Shown piece by piece: positions 1-6,992 of a stretch of DNA of 10,531 nucleotides. Under the pieces are notes generated by a model. It was given only the letters and a program-made list of their open reading frames with translations, had not been told where the DNA came from and ran no database searches. Source of the stretch: Candidatus Competibacteraceae bacterium (GTDB taxonomy: Bacteria; Pseudomonadota; Gammaproteobacteria; Competibacterales; Competibacteraceae). The translations under genes and the position numbers were made by a program. The stretch covers positions 1-10,531 of the forward strand of contig JAGRHK010000025.1 in the NCBI GenBank assembly GCA_020444985.1. The letters are read 5' to 3'. Positions within the stretch are counted from its first letter, which is position 1, and the number at the start of each line of letters is the position of its first letter.

Positions 1-210
1 CCTCATTCACCCGAGTTAAATCCGGATGAGCAGGTTTGGAATGAGATCAAAAACAATCATCTGGAAAAGGAGCCAATTAAAAACCGGGCTGATTTCAGAG
101 CGCGCGTTTATTCTGCTTTGGAAAAGCTAAAAGAATTTAAGGAAAGGGTCAAATCATTTTTTAGGCTCCCTGATACTCAATACGCTAATCCTGAAGAAAC
201 TCCAGCATGA
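1..210 (+). CDS. IS630-family transposase, C-terminal part (5' end outside window)
   Basis: Frame 1 is open from the first base to a TGA at 208-210 and gives 69 residues. It starts with the motif PHSPELNPDEQVW, the signature around the third acidic residue of the DDE catalytic triad in IS630/Tc1-type transposases (the Glu in NPDEQ). The rest is a Lys/Glu-rich helical tail (ALEKLKEFKERV) followed by SFFRLPDTQYAN, which resembles the usual C-terminus of this family. The enzyme would cut and paste its element into TA sites. The N-terminal helix-turn-helix and the first two Asp residues lie upstream of the window. The codon use is AT-richer than that of the conjugation genes, as expected for an independently acquired element. 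The family assignment is firm; whether the copy is complete cannot be judged here. Confidence 0.85.
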   Translation, partial: PHSPELNPDEQVWNEIKNNHLEKEPIKNRADFRARVYSALEKLKEFKERVKSFFRLPDTQYANPEETPA

Positions 211-231
211 TTTTTATGGGGATAACTATTA
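1..231 (+). mobile_element. IS630-family insertion sequence, 3' end only
   Basis: The first ~210 bases are visibly AT-richer than everything downstream and encode the C-terminal end of an IS630-family transposase. After the transposase stop at 208-210, a short AT-rich tail (GGGGATAACTATTAG, 217-231) leads straight into the open frame of the conjugation gene. IS630 elements insert at TA dinucleotides, and TA occurs at 223-224, 227-228 and 230-231, so the right boundary most likely lies at one of the last two. The left end is outside the window, so the terminal inverted repeat and the target duplication cannot be confirmed. The element is oriented the same way as the conjugation operon. Confidence 0.8.
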
Positions 232-336
232 GCAAAACAACTGGAGCGCCCGGAAGCGCCCTCCAGTCCCAAGAAAACCGAACCTTCGCCCACACGGCGG
301 GGGGATGATCCGACCTATGCCGACGAACTGCGCAAG

Positions 337-1869
337 ATGGCGGCGTTGCTGCAAGACACCAACTACCGCCTCAGTCAAGCCGAAAACCAGCGTATCCTCG
401 ACCGCGACAAAATGGCCGCAGAAGCGCGCGCCATGGCGCGCGCGCTTGAGAAAAAATCCCAAGAAGAAATGGCGCGCTTGAATGAGGCGCTCAAAGACGC
501 CCAAGCCGCGTTGGATCAAAAAATCCAGGAAACGGCCCCCCTTCCTGTCGATGCCGGCTGGCGCGCGCAAATAGAAAAGCTCAAAACTGCCCAAGAGGCG
601 TTGCAGCAACAAGTTGCCGGTACAGCCGGTACAGCCGGAGTAGCGGGTGCGGCGGGTACAGCCGGTGCGGCAGGGGCAGCCGGGGCAGCCGGTGCGGCGG
701 GGGCAGCGGGTACAGCCGGTGCGGCGGGTACACCCGCCGGTACCGACGGTACTCCCCCTCAACGCCCTGAAGCCAACCGCGTCCTGGCACCAAGTCTTCC
801 ACCCCCTACGCCGCGCCCCAACGACATTGAACCGGGCGCGCTGCAAATCGCGCCGGGCGTATTGGATTCCCTGCGTGGTTTACCCGGCATGGCCGGCTTT
901 GCGGAGCGCCTGGCTCCCTTTGAGCCGTCATCGAACCTGTCCGGGGATCGGCCACCGCCGCGCCGAGAAGCGCCCACGGCCAAGTCCGTTGCCGGCTTAA
1001 ATGAAAGCTACGTCAGCTTGAATCCCTACAGCGGCGCGCGGCGCGCCCAGCAAGCGGCCCACGCGGGGCAAATCTCGTATGCTCCAAAGACCTACCCCTT
1101 CGAGGTGAAATTCAGTCCCGATGGGGCTTCGGCGGTGATCCCGGTCTACACCATCCCCGATGCCGCCACCCTGGTGGTGAATGCGAGCATGACGCCCTTG
1201 GTCGGGCGGGTCCCCTTTCGCGGTAATTTACGCGATCCCTTTCGTTTCAAGCTCATTACGGGTGCGACCAACCTCGCCACCAACGGCCACCGCATTCCTG
1301 GCATCGCCCATGCGGTCTGGACCGGCTATGCAGTGGGGGTGCGCGAGCAATCCTGCGTGCGCGCCTACATCGATACCGTGACCTTCACCTTTCAAGACGG
1401 GCGCATTCATACCGTCCACAAAGGCAAAGGACAGACCGGGAAATCGGCATCGGTCAATGACAACCTGGGGTTTCTGACCGACCCGTGGGGCAAGCCCTGC
1501 ATTCGCGGGCGCTACTTCAACAATGCGGGTACCTATCTCAAGGATCGCAGTATCGCCGCATTTCTCGATGGCTTGGCCAACGCCTATGGCGACGCCCAGC
1601 TGACCACCTACAACAACAACGGCATCACGACCTACGTCTCCGGTGAGACCTACGAGTACGCTGCGGCCAAAGGGGTCGCCGGTTCCGCAAGCGAAATCGC
1701 CCAGTACGTGGCGGAGCGGGCGCAAGACGCCTTTGACGTGGTGTATGTCCCGCCGGGCATCCAAGTGCAGATCTTTGTCGAGTCCCAGATCCCCATCGAC
1801 TATGCCACTGATGGGCGCAAGTTGCGTTACCGCTACACGCAAAAGGCTTCCTATGAACCGCTCGATTGA
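337..1869 (+). CDS. TraB/VirB10-like ICE protein, PFL_4705 (TIGR03752) family, 5'-truncated by the IS
   Basis: This is the remaining part of a type IV secretion protein that in this ICE class plays the TraB/VirB10 role, linking the inner and outer membrane parts of the channel. Counting from Met at 337, residues 1-~90 are a Gln/Glu/Lys/Ala-rich coiled coil (motif ENQRILDRDK). Residues ~95-133 are a collagen-like Gly-X-Y run, followed by a Pro-rich linker. From ~225 to the end lies the conserved domain, with DPFRFKLITGATNLATNGHR near 300 and Cys at 340 and 388. The frame stays open upstream of 337, back to the TAA at 223-225 inside the IS end, and 235-336 still reads as protein of this type. 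No ATG, GTG or TTG and no Shine-Dalgarno precede 337, so 337 is only the first available start. The usual N-terminal membrane anchor is missing. The gene is probably non-functional or makes an unanchored fragment. The family is clear; the start is not. Confidence 0.85.
   Translation: MAALLQDTNYRLSQAENQRILDRDKMAAEARAMARALEKKSQEEMARLNEALKDAQAALDQKIQETAPLPVDAGWRAQIEKLKTAQEALQQQVAGTAGTAGVAGAAGTAGAAGAAGAAGAAGAAGTAGAAGTPAGTDGTPPQRPEANRVLAPSLPPPTPRPNDIEPGALQIAPGVLDSLRGLPGMAGFAERLAPFEPSSNLSGDRPPPRREAPTAKSVAGLNESYVSLNPYSGARRAQQAAHAGQISYAPKTYPFEVKFSPDGASAVIPVYTIPDAATLVVNASMTPLVGRVPFRGNLRDPFRFKLITGATNLATNGHRIPGIAHAVWTGYAVGVREQSCVRAYIDTVTFTFQDGRIHTVHKGKGQTGKSASVNDNLGFLTDPWGKPCIRGRYFNNAGTYLKDRSIAAFLDGLANAYGDAQLTTYNNNGITTYVSGETYEYAAAKGVAGSASEIAQYVAERAQDAFDVVYVPPGIQVQIFVESQIPIDYATDGRKLRYRYTQKASYEPLD
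619..735 (+). repeat. 9-bp imperfect tandem repeat encoding collagen-like Gly-X-Y triplets
   Basis: Thirteen consecutive 9-base units of the type GGT-RCA/GCG-GCC/GCG encode Gly-Thr-Ala, Gly-Ala-Ala or Gly-Val-Ala, with Gly-Thr-Pro last. The third-position bases vary (GGT/GGG/GGA, GCC/GCG), so the DNA repeat is imperfect although the protein repeat is strict. It sits between the coiled coil and the conserved domain of the TraB-like protein, where relatives have a flexible linker. The run is mostly Ala and Thr with a single Pro, so a stable collagen triple helix is not assured. Confidence 0.85.
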
Positions 1870-2386
1870 TTATTTTTTCCTGCCTCCCAGTGCGTTCTTG
1901 CGTGCTTCGCTCCTGGCGCCGCTCCTGATCGCGGGAATCGTGGGAATGACGGGGCTGGCCGGTTGTGCCTCCGGCCCGAGTCAAGCAGACCTCTTGCCCG
2001 ACGAAGGACCGACCACCCTGCAAGTGTACGAGCGCCACATGAGTGGCGAGCCGCCGGATCGCGTGCCTTCGGACGACGCTTCAGAGGATGGCGCTTCACA
2101 GGCCCAAAACGTCAGCGCACCCCGACCGCTGCCGGCGCCCATCGTGATGTTACAGGGCGTACCGATCGCACCGACCGCCGATGCCGGAACCCGCACCGGA
2201 CGCGGGGCGCTGGCGGATTTGCAGCGCGATTTTCAGCGCTTGCCCAATCCCGAAATTCTGGGCTACGTCCGTGCGCACCGGGCCGGTGATCTGCCCGTGC
2301 CCGGCTATTACACGGTCTTTCCCCTCCGGGACAAAATCGAGTACGCCGAACCGGGCGAGGGCGTTTACCCGGAGGTGCGCCCGTGA
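1853..2386 (+). CDS. conjugative transfer region lipoprotein, TIGR03751 family
   Basis: A 177-residue lipoprotein of the ICE mating apparatus, expected to be anchored in the outer membrane and associated with the channel core. The start is ATG 1853, with AAGG at 1843-1846 and a 6-base gap; it overlaps the end of the TraB-like gene by 17 bases, implying translational coupling. The N-terminus has a hydrophobic segment (about residues 15-35) ending in the lipobox LAGC, with the lipidated Cys at 38. The family hallmarks are LLPDEGPTTLQVYERHMSG just after the Cys, then RLPNPEILGYV and VPGYYTVFPLRDKIEYAEPG near the C-terminus. The middle (~70-110) is a low-conservation, Pro/Ala/Asp-rich linker. The position, between the PFL_4705-like gene and the TraC ATPase, is canonical for this family. 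The frame is open further upstream, but the signal peptide fixes this start. Its exact role is not known for any member that I can name. Confidence 0.9.
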   Translation: MNRSIDYFFLPPSAFLRASLLAPLLIAGIVGMTGLAGCASGPSQADLLPDEGPTTLQVYERHMSGEPPDRVPSDDASEDGASQAQNVSAPRPLPAPIVMLQGVPIAPTADAGTRTGRGALADLQRDFQRLPNPEILGYVRAHRAGDLPVPGYYTVFPLRDKIEYAEPGEGVYPEVRP

Positions 2387-3204
2387 GTGCGTCCATGGCG
2401 GCATTCTTTAAACGCCCCCCCCTTTTGACGCGCCTCTTCAATCGGCTCGTGGGCGATTGGCCGCTGTTGGGGGGACCGATTCCGTTGAGTCAGGACACCT
2501 TTAGCGGGTTGTTCGACACCTACCCCTCTTTTGCCGATTTCCTGCCGCTAGCTGGTTACGATCCGGAGACCGGATTGTTTGAACTGGACGATGGGGTATC
2601 GGTTGGTGCGGTTTTTCGGCTGGGGGCGGCGGATCTGGAAGGGCGTTCCCCCGAGAAGCGGGAGGCGTTTCGGGCGCAGGTCGATCATGCCTTGCAGCTC
2701 TTACCGACGGATGATGAGCTGTATCCGGTCATCGTGCAGTTTTTTCTGGAGTCGCGCGAACCGGTCAATATCGCCGACCGGTTGGCGGCGGCCACGCCAT
2801 CCGCGTTCCGCGATAGTCCATTCTCCCAAGCCTGGTTCGCCGCACAGCGCGAACATTTCGACATGATGTGCGCGCCACGCGGCATCTTTGATGACGAACG
2901 GGTGCGCCTGTCCGGCGAGCACGCCAAAGGCTGGCGCGCGATCGAGCAACAAATTCATTGTTGCCTGTTTCGCAAAGCCCCGGCGAGCGCCTGGAAACAC
3001 CGCCACTACACCGCCGCCCAACGCTTCCAGAACATGATTTCGCCTTTTGTATCAAGCCTGGCCGCCGCCGGCGTGCGGGTGCAGCGCTTAAATGAAGAGG
3101 GCTTGCGGCAATGGCTGTTGCCGTGGTTGACCCCGGACGTGGCCGGTTTTGCCCGTCCGCGTGCTTATCTTAAAGCGGCGGGTGCATTACCGCCCCGCGC
3201 GTAG
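2383..3204 (+). CDS. traC: TraC/VirB4-type conjugative ATPase (PFL_4706 family), N-terminal fragment before an in-frame TAG
   Basis: This is the N-terminal 273 codons of the cytoplasmic motor ATPase that powers pilus assembly and transfer (TIGR03744, PFL_4706 family). The start is GTG 2383, four bases inside the lipoprotein gene (GTGA overlap), with GGAGG at 2371-2375 and a 7-base gap. Family-like features are the early segment FADFLPLAGYDPETGLFELDDG and the run up to FARPRAYLKAAG. This half corresponds to the VirB4 N-terminal domain that packs on the membrane complex, and it has no nucleotide-binding motif. The TAG at 3202-3204 ends it, but the same frame continues without any shift into the ATPase half. 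The combined length, 2383-5199 (939 codons counting both stops), is what I would expect for the intact family. One base change would restore the gene; CAG>TAG is the simplest origin. A sequencing error is possible. Confidence 0.85.
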   Translation: MSASMAAFFKRPPLLTRLFNRLVGDWPLLGGPIPLSQDTFSGLFDTYPSFADFLPLAGYDPETGLFELDDGVSVGAVFRLGAADLEGRSPEKREAFRAQVDHALQLLPTDDELYPVIVQFFLESREPVNIADRLAAATPSAFRDSPFSQAWFAAQREHFDMMCAPRGIFDDERVRLSGEHAKGWRAIEQQIHCCLFRKAPASAWKHRHYTAAQRFQNMISPFVSSLAAAGVRVQRLNEEGLRQWLLPWLTPDVAGFARPRAYLKAAGALPPRA

Positions 3205-3237
3205 CGCGGTGCGGCTTGGGATCTCGCGCAGCACCTG

Positions 3238-5199
3238 GTGCAATTACCCCCACAGCCGATTCCGGAGCGCAACGAAGAGCGGGATCGTGGCGTGTGGCGC
3301 TTCGGGCCGGTCTACACCCGCTATCTGACGCTGCAAGGTATCGAGTTCGCCCCGGATGATGGCGCGCTGACCCTGGATCGGCAAACCGGCGCTGACGTGC
3401 AAGCCTGTCCTTGGGATCGGTTGCCGCCGCAAAGCATCCTCACCTGGACGTGCGTGCCGCGCGCGCAAGAAGTGATCGACCGCCATCTGGATACGTTCCA
3501 GATGTTCGTCAATCAAACCACCTCCGACAGCGCGCACGCCGCTGACGAAGAGCTGCAAGAGGCCAGGGCGGCCCGTCGGCAGCATCAAATGATCTACAGC
3601 GTGCAGATGGGGGTCTATCTGCGCGCGCCCAGCTTGCTCACCCTGGACGAGTACACCTTACAGGCCGGGAACGTGCTGGCCATGGCCCAACTACGACCAA
3701 TTGCCCCGCACTATGATTTGCTGGCCGACGACAGTTTTGTCCGCAATCTGCCGTTCGTCTACGACTGGCGGCACGAGCGGGCGCGGGCGCTGCGCACCAA
3801 GCTGACCTACACCGCCCACCTCGCGGCGCTTCTGCCGCTTTTTGGGCGGTCTATCGGTACCGCGCATCCCTGTTTCACGCTGTTCCGTCGCGACGGGCAG
3901 ACCTTCAGTTGCAATCCCTACCATCCCGATGATCGGGTGCGGGTTGCCCATACGGTGTTGTTTGGCCCGACCGGTTCGGGGAAATCGGCGACGGCGGTGG
4001 GCATGGCGATGTCATCGATGGCCGTCAATCGCCCGCGCCAGATCATCATCGAAAAGGGCAATTCCTTTGGGTTGATGGTCCAGTATTACGCCCGTCATGG
4101 ATTGCAGACCGAAGAAATCCTGTTCAATCGCCACCAGGATGTCTGTTACCCCCCCTATGTCGATACCGACAAAGCCCTGGCCGAGCACCGGGGAGCGCTG
4201 CGTTTCACGGAAGCAGGGGACGGCGATGAACAGCGTTCGTATCTCTCCGAAATGCTGCATATGACCGAACTGATGATCACCGGGGGGCGACAACGGGAGA
4301 TCGAGGCGCTGACGGTCTCGGATCGGGCGGTCATTCAAGACGCCTTGATCCGGGCGCTGGAACACAGCGCCCAGGCCGGACACCCGCACGCCCGCCCCGA
4401 AGACGTGGCCCAGGTGCTTCAAATCATGGCGAAAGAAGAAAGCATTCCCGAAATCCGCGTGGTGGTTCGGCGGATGGCCGATGCCATGGGGTTGTGGACC
4501 AAGGGCACGCGCGGCCATTTTTTCAATCGTTTTGGACATGGTTTTAGCGATGCCAACGATGTGGTGCACATCGACTTGGGCATCCTCACCGCCGATGGCA
4601 ACGAAGACATGCTGGCGCTGGCGGTGTTATCCCTGCTGGCCCATATCACCGCCTGGAGCGAGCAGCACCAAGCCTCGGGCCGTCACACCGAAGTGTGGTT
4701 CGACGAGGCCCACTACATCAGCAAAACCCCGTTGATGGTCAAGGGCTTCATCGTGGGGACCAAGGTCTGGCGCAAGCTGCACACCTGGTTGGTGTTCGCG
4801 ACCCAAGATTTCTCGGACACCAGCGAACTGGCCAAGCAAATCCTCTCGCAAGCGGAATTTTGGATGCTGCTGTCGATGGGCGCGGACGAGGCGCGCCAAG
4901 TCGCGCAGTTTCGCGATATGACCCCCGATGAGCAAAAGCTCCTGACCCTGGCGCTCAAGGAACCCGGGCGCTTTGTCGAAGGCGTGTTGCTCTCGGAAAA
5001 ATACCCCCCCGCCCTGCTCCGTCTCGTCCCGCCCGCGTTGGCGCTCGCGCTGGCGCAAACCGAGGGCAATGAAAAAGCCCAGCGCTTGCAGCTGATGAAA
5101 ACGCACGCCATCGGCGAGCTGGATGCCGCGCTGATGGTCGCCGCGCAGATTGCCGACAAACGCCGTCGCCACCGTCAAGAAGAAGAGGAGTCGCTCTAA
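3238..5199 (+). CDS. traC: TraC/VirB4-type conjugative ATPase (PFL_4706 family), C-terminal ATPase part
   Basis: This is the rest of the TraC-type ATPase, in the same frame as the upstream fragment. The Walker A motif GPTGSGKS lies at 3964-3987 (residues 528-535 of the joined protein, 243-250 of this piece). The Walker B region EVWFDEAH has its Asp-Glu at 4702-4707. Before these comes a TraC-like stretch (RGVWRFGPVYTRYLTLQG). After Walker B come the conserved VFATQDFSDTSELAKQILSQ and the C-terminal helical part, ending in a basic/acidic tail. GTG 3238 is the first start codon after the TAG but has no Shine-Dalgarno at the right distance; the codons between the TAG and 3238 (RGAAWDLAQHL) also read as family sequence. 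Separate translation of this piece is therefore doubtful, and it is best seen as the second half of an interrupted gene. Its stop overlaps the next start (TAATG). Confidence 0.88.
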   Translation: MQLPPQPIPERNEERDRGVWRFGPVYTRYLTLQGIEFAPDDGALTLDRQTGADVQACPWDRLPPQSILTWTCVPRAQEVIDRHLDTFQMFVNQTTSDSAHAADEELQEARAARRQHQMIYSVQMGVYLRAPSLLTLDEYTLQAGNVLAMAQLRPIAPHYDLLADDSFVRNLPFVYDWRHERARALRTKLTYTAHLAALLPLFGRSIGTAHPCFTLFRRDGQTFSCNPYHPDDRVRVAHTVLFGPTGSGKSATAVGMAMSSMAVNRPRQIIIEKGNSFGLMVQYYARHGLQTEEILFNRHQDVCYPPYVDTDKALAEHRGALRFTEAGDGDEQRSYLSEMLHMTELMITGGRQREIEALTVSDRAVIQDALIRALEHSAQAGHPHARPEDVAQVLQIMAKEESIPEIRVVVRRMADAMGLWTKGTRGHFFNRFGHGFSDANDVVHIDLGILTADGNEDMLALAVLSLLAHITAWSEQHQASGRHTEVWFDEAHYISKTPLMVKGFIVGTKVWRKLHTWLVFATQDFSDTSELAKQILSQAEFWMLLSMGADEARQVAQFRDMTPDEQKLLTLALKEPGRFVEGVLLSEKYPPALLRLVPPALALALAQTEGNEKAQRLQLMKTHAIGELDAALMVAAQIADKRRRHRQEEEESL

Positions 5200-6545
5200 T
5201 GGCCCGTTCCCTGCGTTGCCAAACCACCACCGCGTTGTCCTCGCCCGTCCTGCCTTGGCTGCTGGTGTGGGTGCTGGGGCTGGAACTGATCCTGGGACCA
5301 CGGTTCCACCAAGCCTTCTCGCCCATTGCGCCCGCCGCCGCGCAAAGCCGCATCGAAGAGTTCAAGGGCGCGCTCGGTAAAGGCGTGCGTTCGGATGATA
5401 TTCCCGCCGGACGCACCGGTTGGACCTTTGGCCTCGGGGCGGGAGCCGATACCGACCGCTTGCGCCCCCCGACCTACAGCCAGAAATTCAGTCTCGACGC
5501 CAATTTTTCCGCCGGGTTTGGCTATTCGTGCGGGCAGTTCAATGCCTTTGATAACGTCGAGGCGATGATCAATCAGACCATCGAAAAGTTTAAAGAATTG
5601 CCGCAAATGTTCGTAATGGCCGTACAAGGCGCCATTGCCGCGTTGCCCGCCTATATTCTCAACAAGATCAATCCCACCTTGTACAACACGGTGACGAAAA
5701 ACCTCGACGAAGCCTTCCGGTTGTTCGAGGTGAATTTCAAGGACTGCCAGACCATCGAGCGCGAAATCGCCCTGGGCCAGAACCCGTACCAAAGTCTGGT
5801 CATGGCCGGCATCGGGGATCGAATGCGGGTGGAGATGGGCTTTGGCAACGGCACCATTGACGAACGCATGAAGGTCGTGCGCACCAACGGCCCCTCGAAC
5901 GGGGTGGTCATGAGTGCGGGCAAGCGCTACGGCGGTGACGGACAAGAACCGATTGACGCCACCAAAGACGTACTGACCTCCGGGGTCAATCTGTTGACCG
6001 ACCGCGATGTCAGCAATACCGATGTGTTTGGCGCGAGCTTGCATGCGTTGCATCCGGTAACCACGGTGTTCAAGTCGCCGGACGACCTGGTGGCGTTCAT
6101 CACCGATATCTACGGCAGTCGCAGCTACCTGTTGACCAAGGAAGGACCCACCGAAACCAAGCCCGGCTACGGCTACCAAAAAAAATATATCGAGATGCGT
6201 GACGACACCATCGAAGCGCTCCAGAAATACGTTTCCCGCGAAATCGACCGTAAAACCTTCGAGCAAGAAACCGAGCTGTTGATTCCACCGGAAACGATCA
6301 ACGAGATGCGGGGCTTGCCTTCCTACAGCCTCAGCATCGCCATCGATGATCAAGCGCGCACCCACGCCGTGGAACGCCTCAAGCGCAAACTCGATTATGC
6401 GCTGCAAAGCCTGAAAACCGGCTTGACCGAACCGAATCTCGCGCAAAGCGAGGCCTATGAGGTCATCGAGCGCGAAACCACCAAACTCATCATCGCGATC
6501 CAGGACGATCTCGCCCACATCGAAAGCGCCGTGTACTTGCGCTGA
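5199..6545 (+). CDS. ICE exported protein, PFL_4711 (TIGR03755) family
   Basis: A 448-residue protein of the mating apparatus, expected in the periplasm. The start is ATG 5199, overlapping the TraC stop by one base, with GAGGAG at 5185-5190. The N-terminus has a hydrophobic stretch (residues ~16-33, LPWLLVWVLGLELIL) and an Ala-rich possible cleavage site near 48 (PAAAQS). The family core starts at ~103 with SAGFGYSCGQFNAF (Cys111), continues with a helix and the segment GAIAALPAYILNKINPTLYN, and has a second conserved Cys at 183 (DCQTIE), so a disulfide is plausible. The C-terminal third is helical and charged. The family is found next to TraC and TraG in PFGI-1-type elements, and its biochemical role is not established. 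Here it follows TraC directly: the PFL_4709- and PFL_4710-family genes that usually stand between them are absent from this place. Confidence 0.85.
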   Translation: MARSLRCQTTTALSSPVLPWLLVWVLGLELILGPRFHQAFSPIAPAAAQSRIEEFKGALGKGVRSDDIPAGRTGWTFGLGAGADTDRLRPPTYSQKFSLDANFSAGFGYSCGQFNAFDNVEAMINQTIEKFKELPQMFVMAVQGAIAALPAYILNKINPTLYNTVTKNLDEAFRLFEVNFKDCQTIEREIALGQNPYQSLVMAGIGDRMRVEMGFGNGTIDERMKVVRTNGPSNGVVMSAGKRYGGDGQEPIDATKDVLTSGVNLLTDRDVSNTDVFGASLHALHPVTTVFKSPDDLVAFITDIYGSRSYLLTKEGPTETKPGYGYQKKYIEMRDDTIEALQKYVSREIDRKTFEQETELLIPPETINEMRGLPSYSLSIAIDDQARTHAVERLKRKLDYALQSLKTGLTEPNLAQSEAYEVIERETTKLIIAIQDDLAHIESAVYLR

Positions 6546-6562
6546 GACCGAAGGCTATCCAC

Positions 6563-6988
6563 ATGCACCGCCTGCACGCCCTCAAACGCCCTTTTTTTCT
6601 ACTCGCCGGTCTGCTGCTGGTCTGCGGAGTCCTGGCGCTGCTGGGACCGTGGATGCTGCGCACCATGAACCCGACGCATCTGGCGGTGGCCGAGGATATC
6701 ATCCGCCAGATCTGGTGGCCGGCCACCGGGGTGCGTGTCCTGGTGTACGCGCTCCTCGCCTGGGGGATTTATCCCGCCTGGGTGCGGATGCGAGGTGCGG
6801 CGTGGGACGCCGCGTGGGCGGCGACCGAGAGGCCCCCGTCAGTGGATGCGGCGGCCTGGGCGACATCGGCGCAAGAAGGACGGGCGCATTTTGCGCGGGC
6901 AGTCCAGCGTCAGCGCGGGGTGTTTGGGGGATTGCTGCTCGGCGATTTGCTCCTGGCGCAGTTCCCGTATTGGCTGTTGAGAGGGTAA
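6563..6988 (+). CDS. small conserved-position membrane protein between the PFL_4711 and TraG genes
   Basis: A 141-residue integral membrane protein. The start is ATG 6563, with GAAGG at 6550-6554 and an 8-base gap, 17 bases after the preceding stop. Three hydrophobic segments are visible at about residues 10-30, 52-72 and 118-137. Between the second and third is a ~45-residue Ala/Arg/Trp-rich soluble stretch (AAWDAAWAATERPP...) with basic ends, probably a cytoplasmic loop. I do not recognise a named family. Small membrane proteins of similar size occupy the slot just before TraG in related ICEs, so it is probably a mating-apparatus component. It lies 4 bases ahead of the TraG-like gene and should be co-translated with it. 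Confidence 0.75.
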   Translation: MHRLHALKRPFFLLAGLLLVCGVLALLGPWMLRTMNPTHLAVAEDIIRQIWWPATGVRVLVYALLAWGIYPAWVRMRGAAWDAAWAATERPPSVDAAAWATSAQEGRAHFARAVQRQRGVFGGLLLGDLLLAQFPYWLLRG

Positions 6989-6992
6989 GTCC

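Noticed and set aside
229..846. 205-codon minus-strand frame with Cys/Arg/Gly/Thr repeats
   Set aside because: It is the reverse reading of the Gly-X-Y repeat of the TraB-like gene; the periodic Cys residues come from reading the repeat backwards.
3202..3204. Pyrrolysine or general UAG recoding
   Set aside because: TAG is used as an ordinary stop by traG at 8718-8720, where reading through would add only nine codons of unrelated sequence, and nothing in the window suggests a recoding system.
5196..6518. 440-codon open frame on the minus strand
   Set aside because: It is exactly antisense to the PFL_4711-family gene, which has a Shine-Dalgarno, operon context and family motifs. Long antisense frames are common in GC-rich codon-biased DNA, and its product looks like no family I know.
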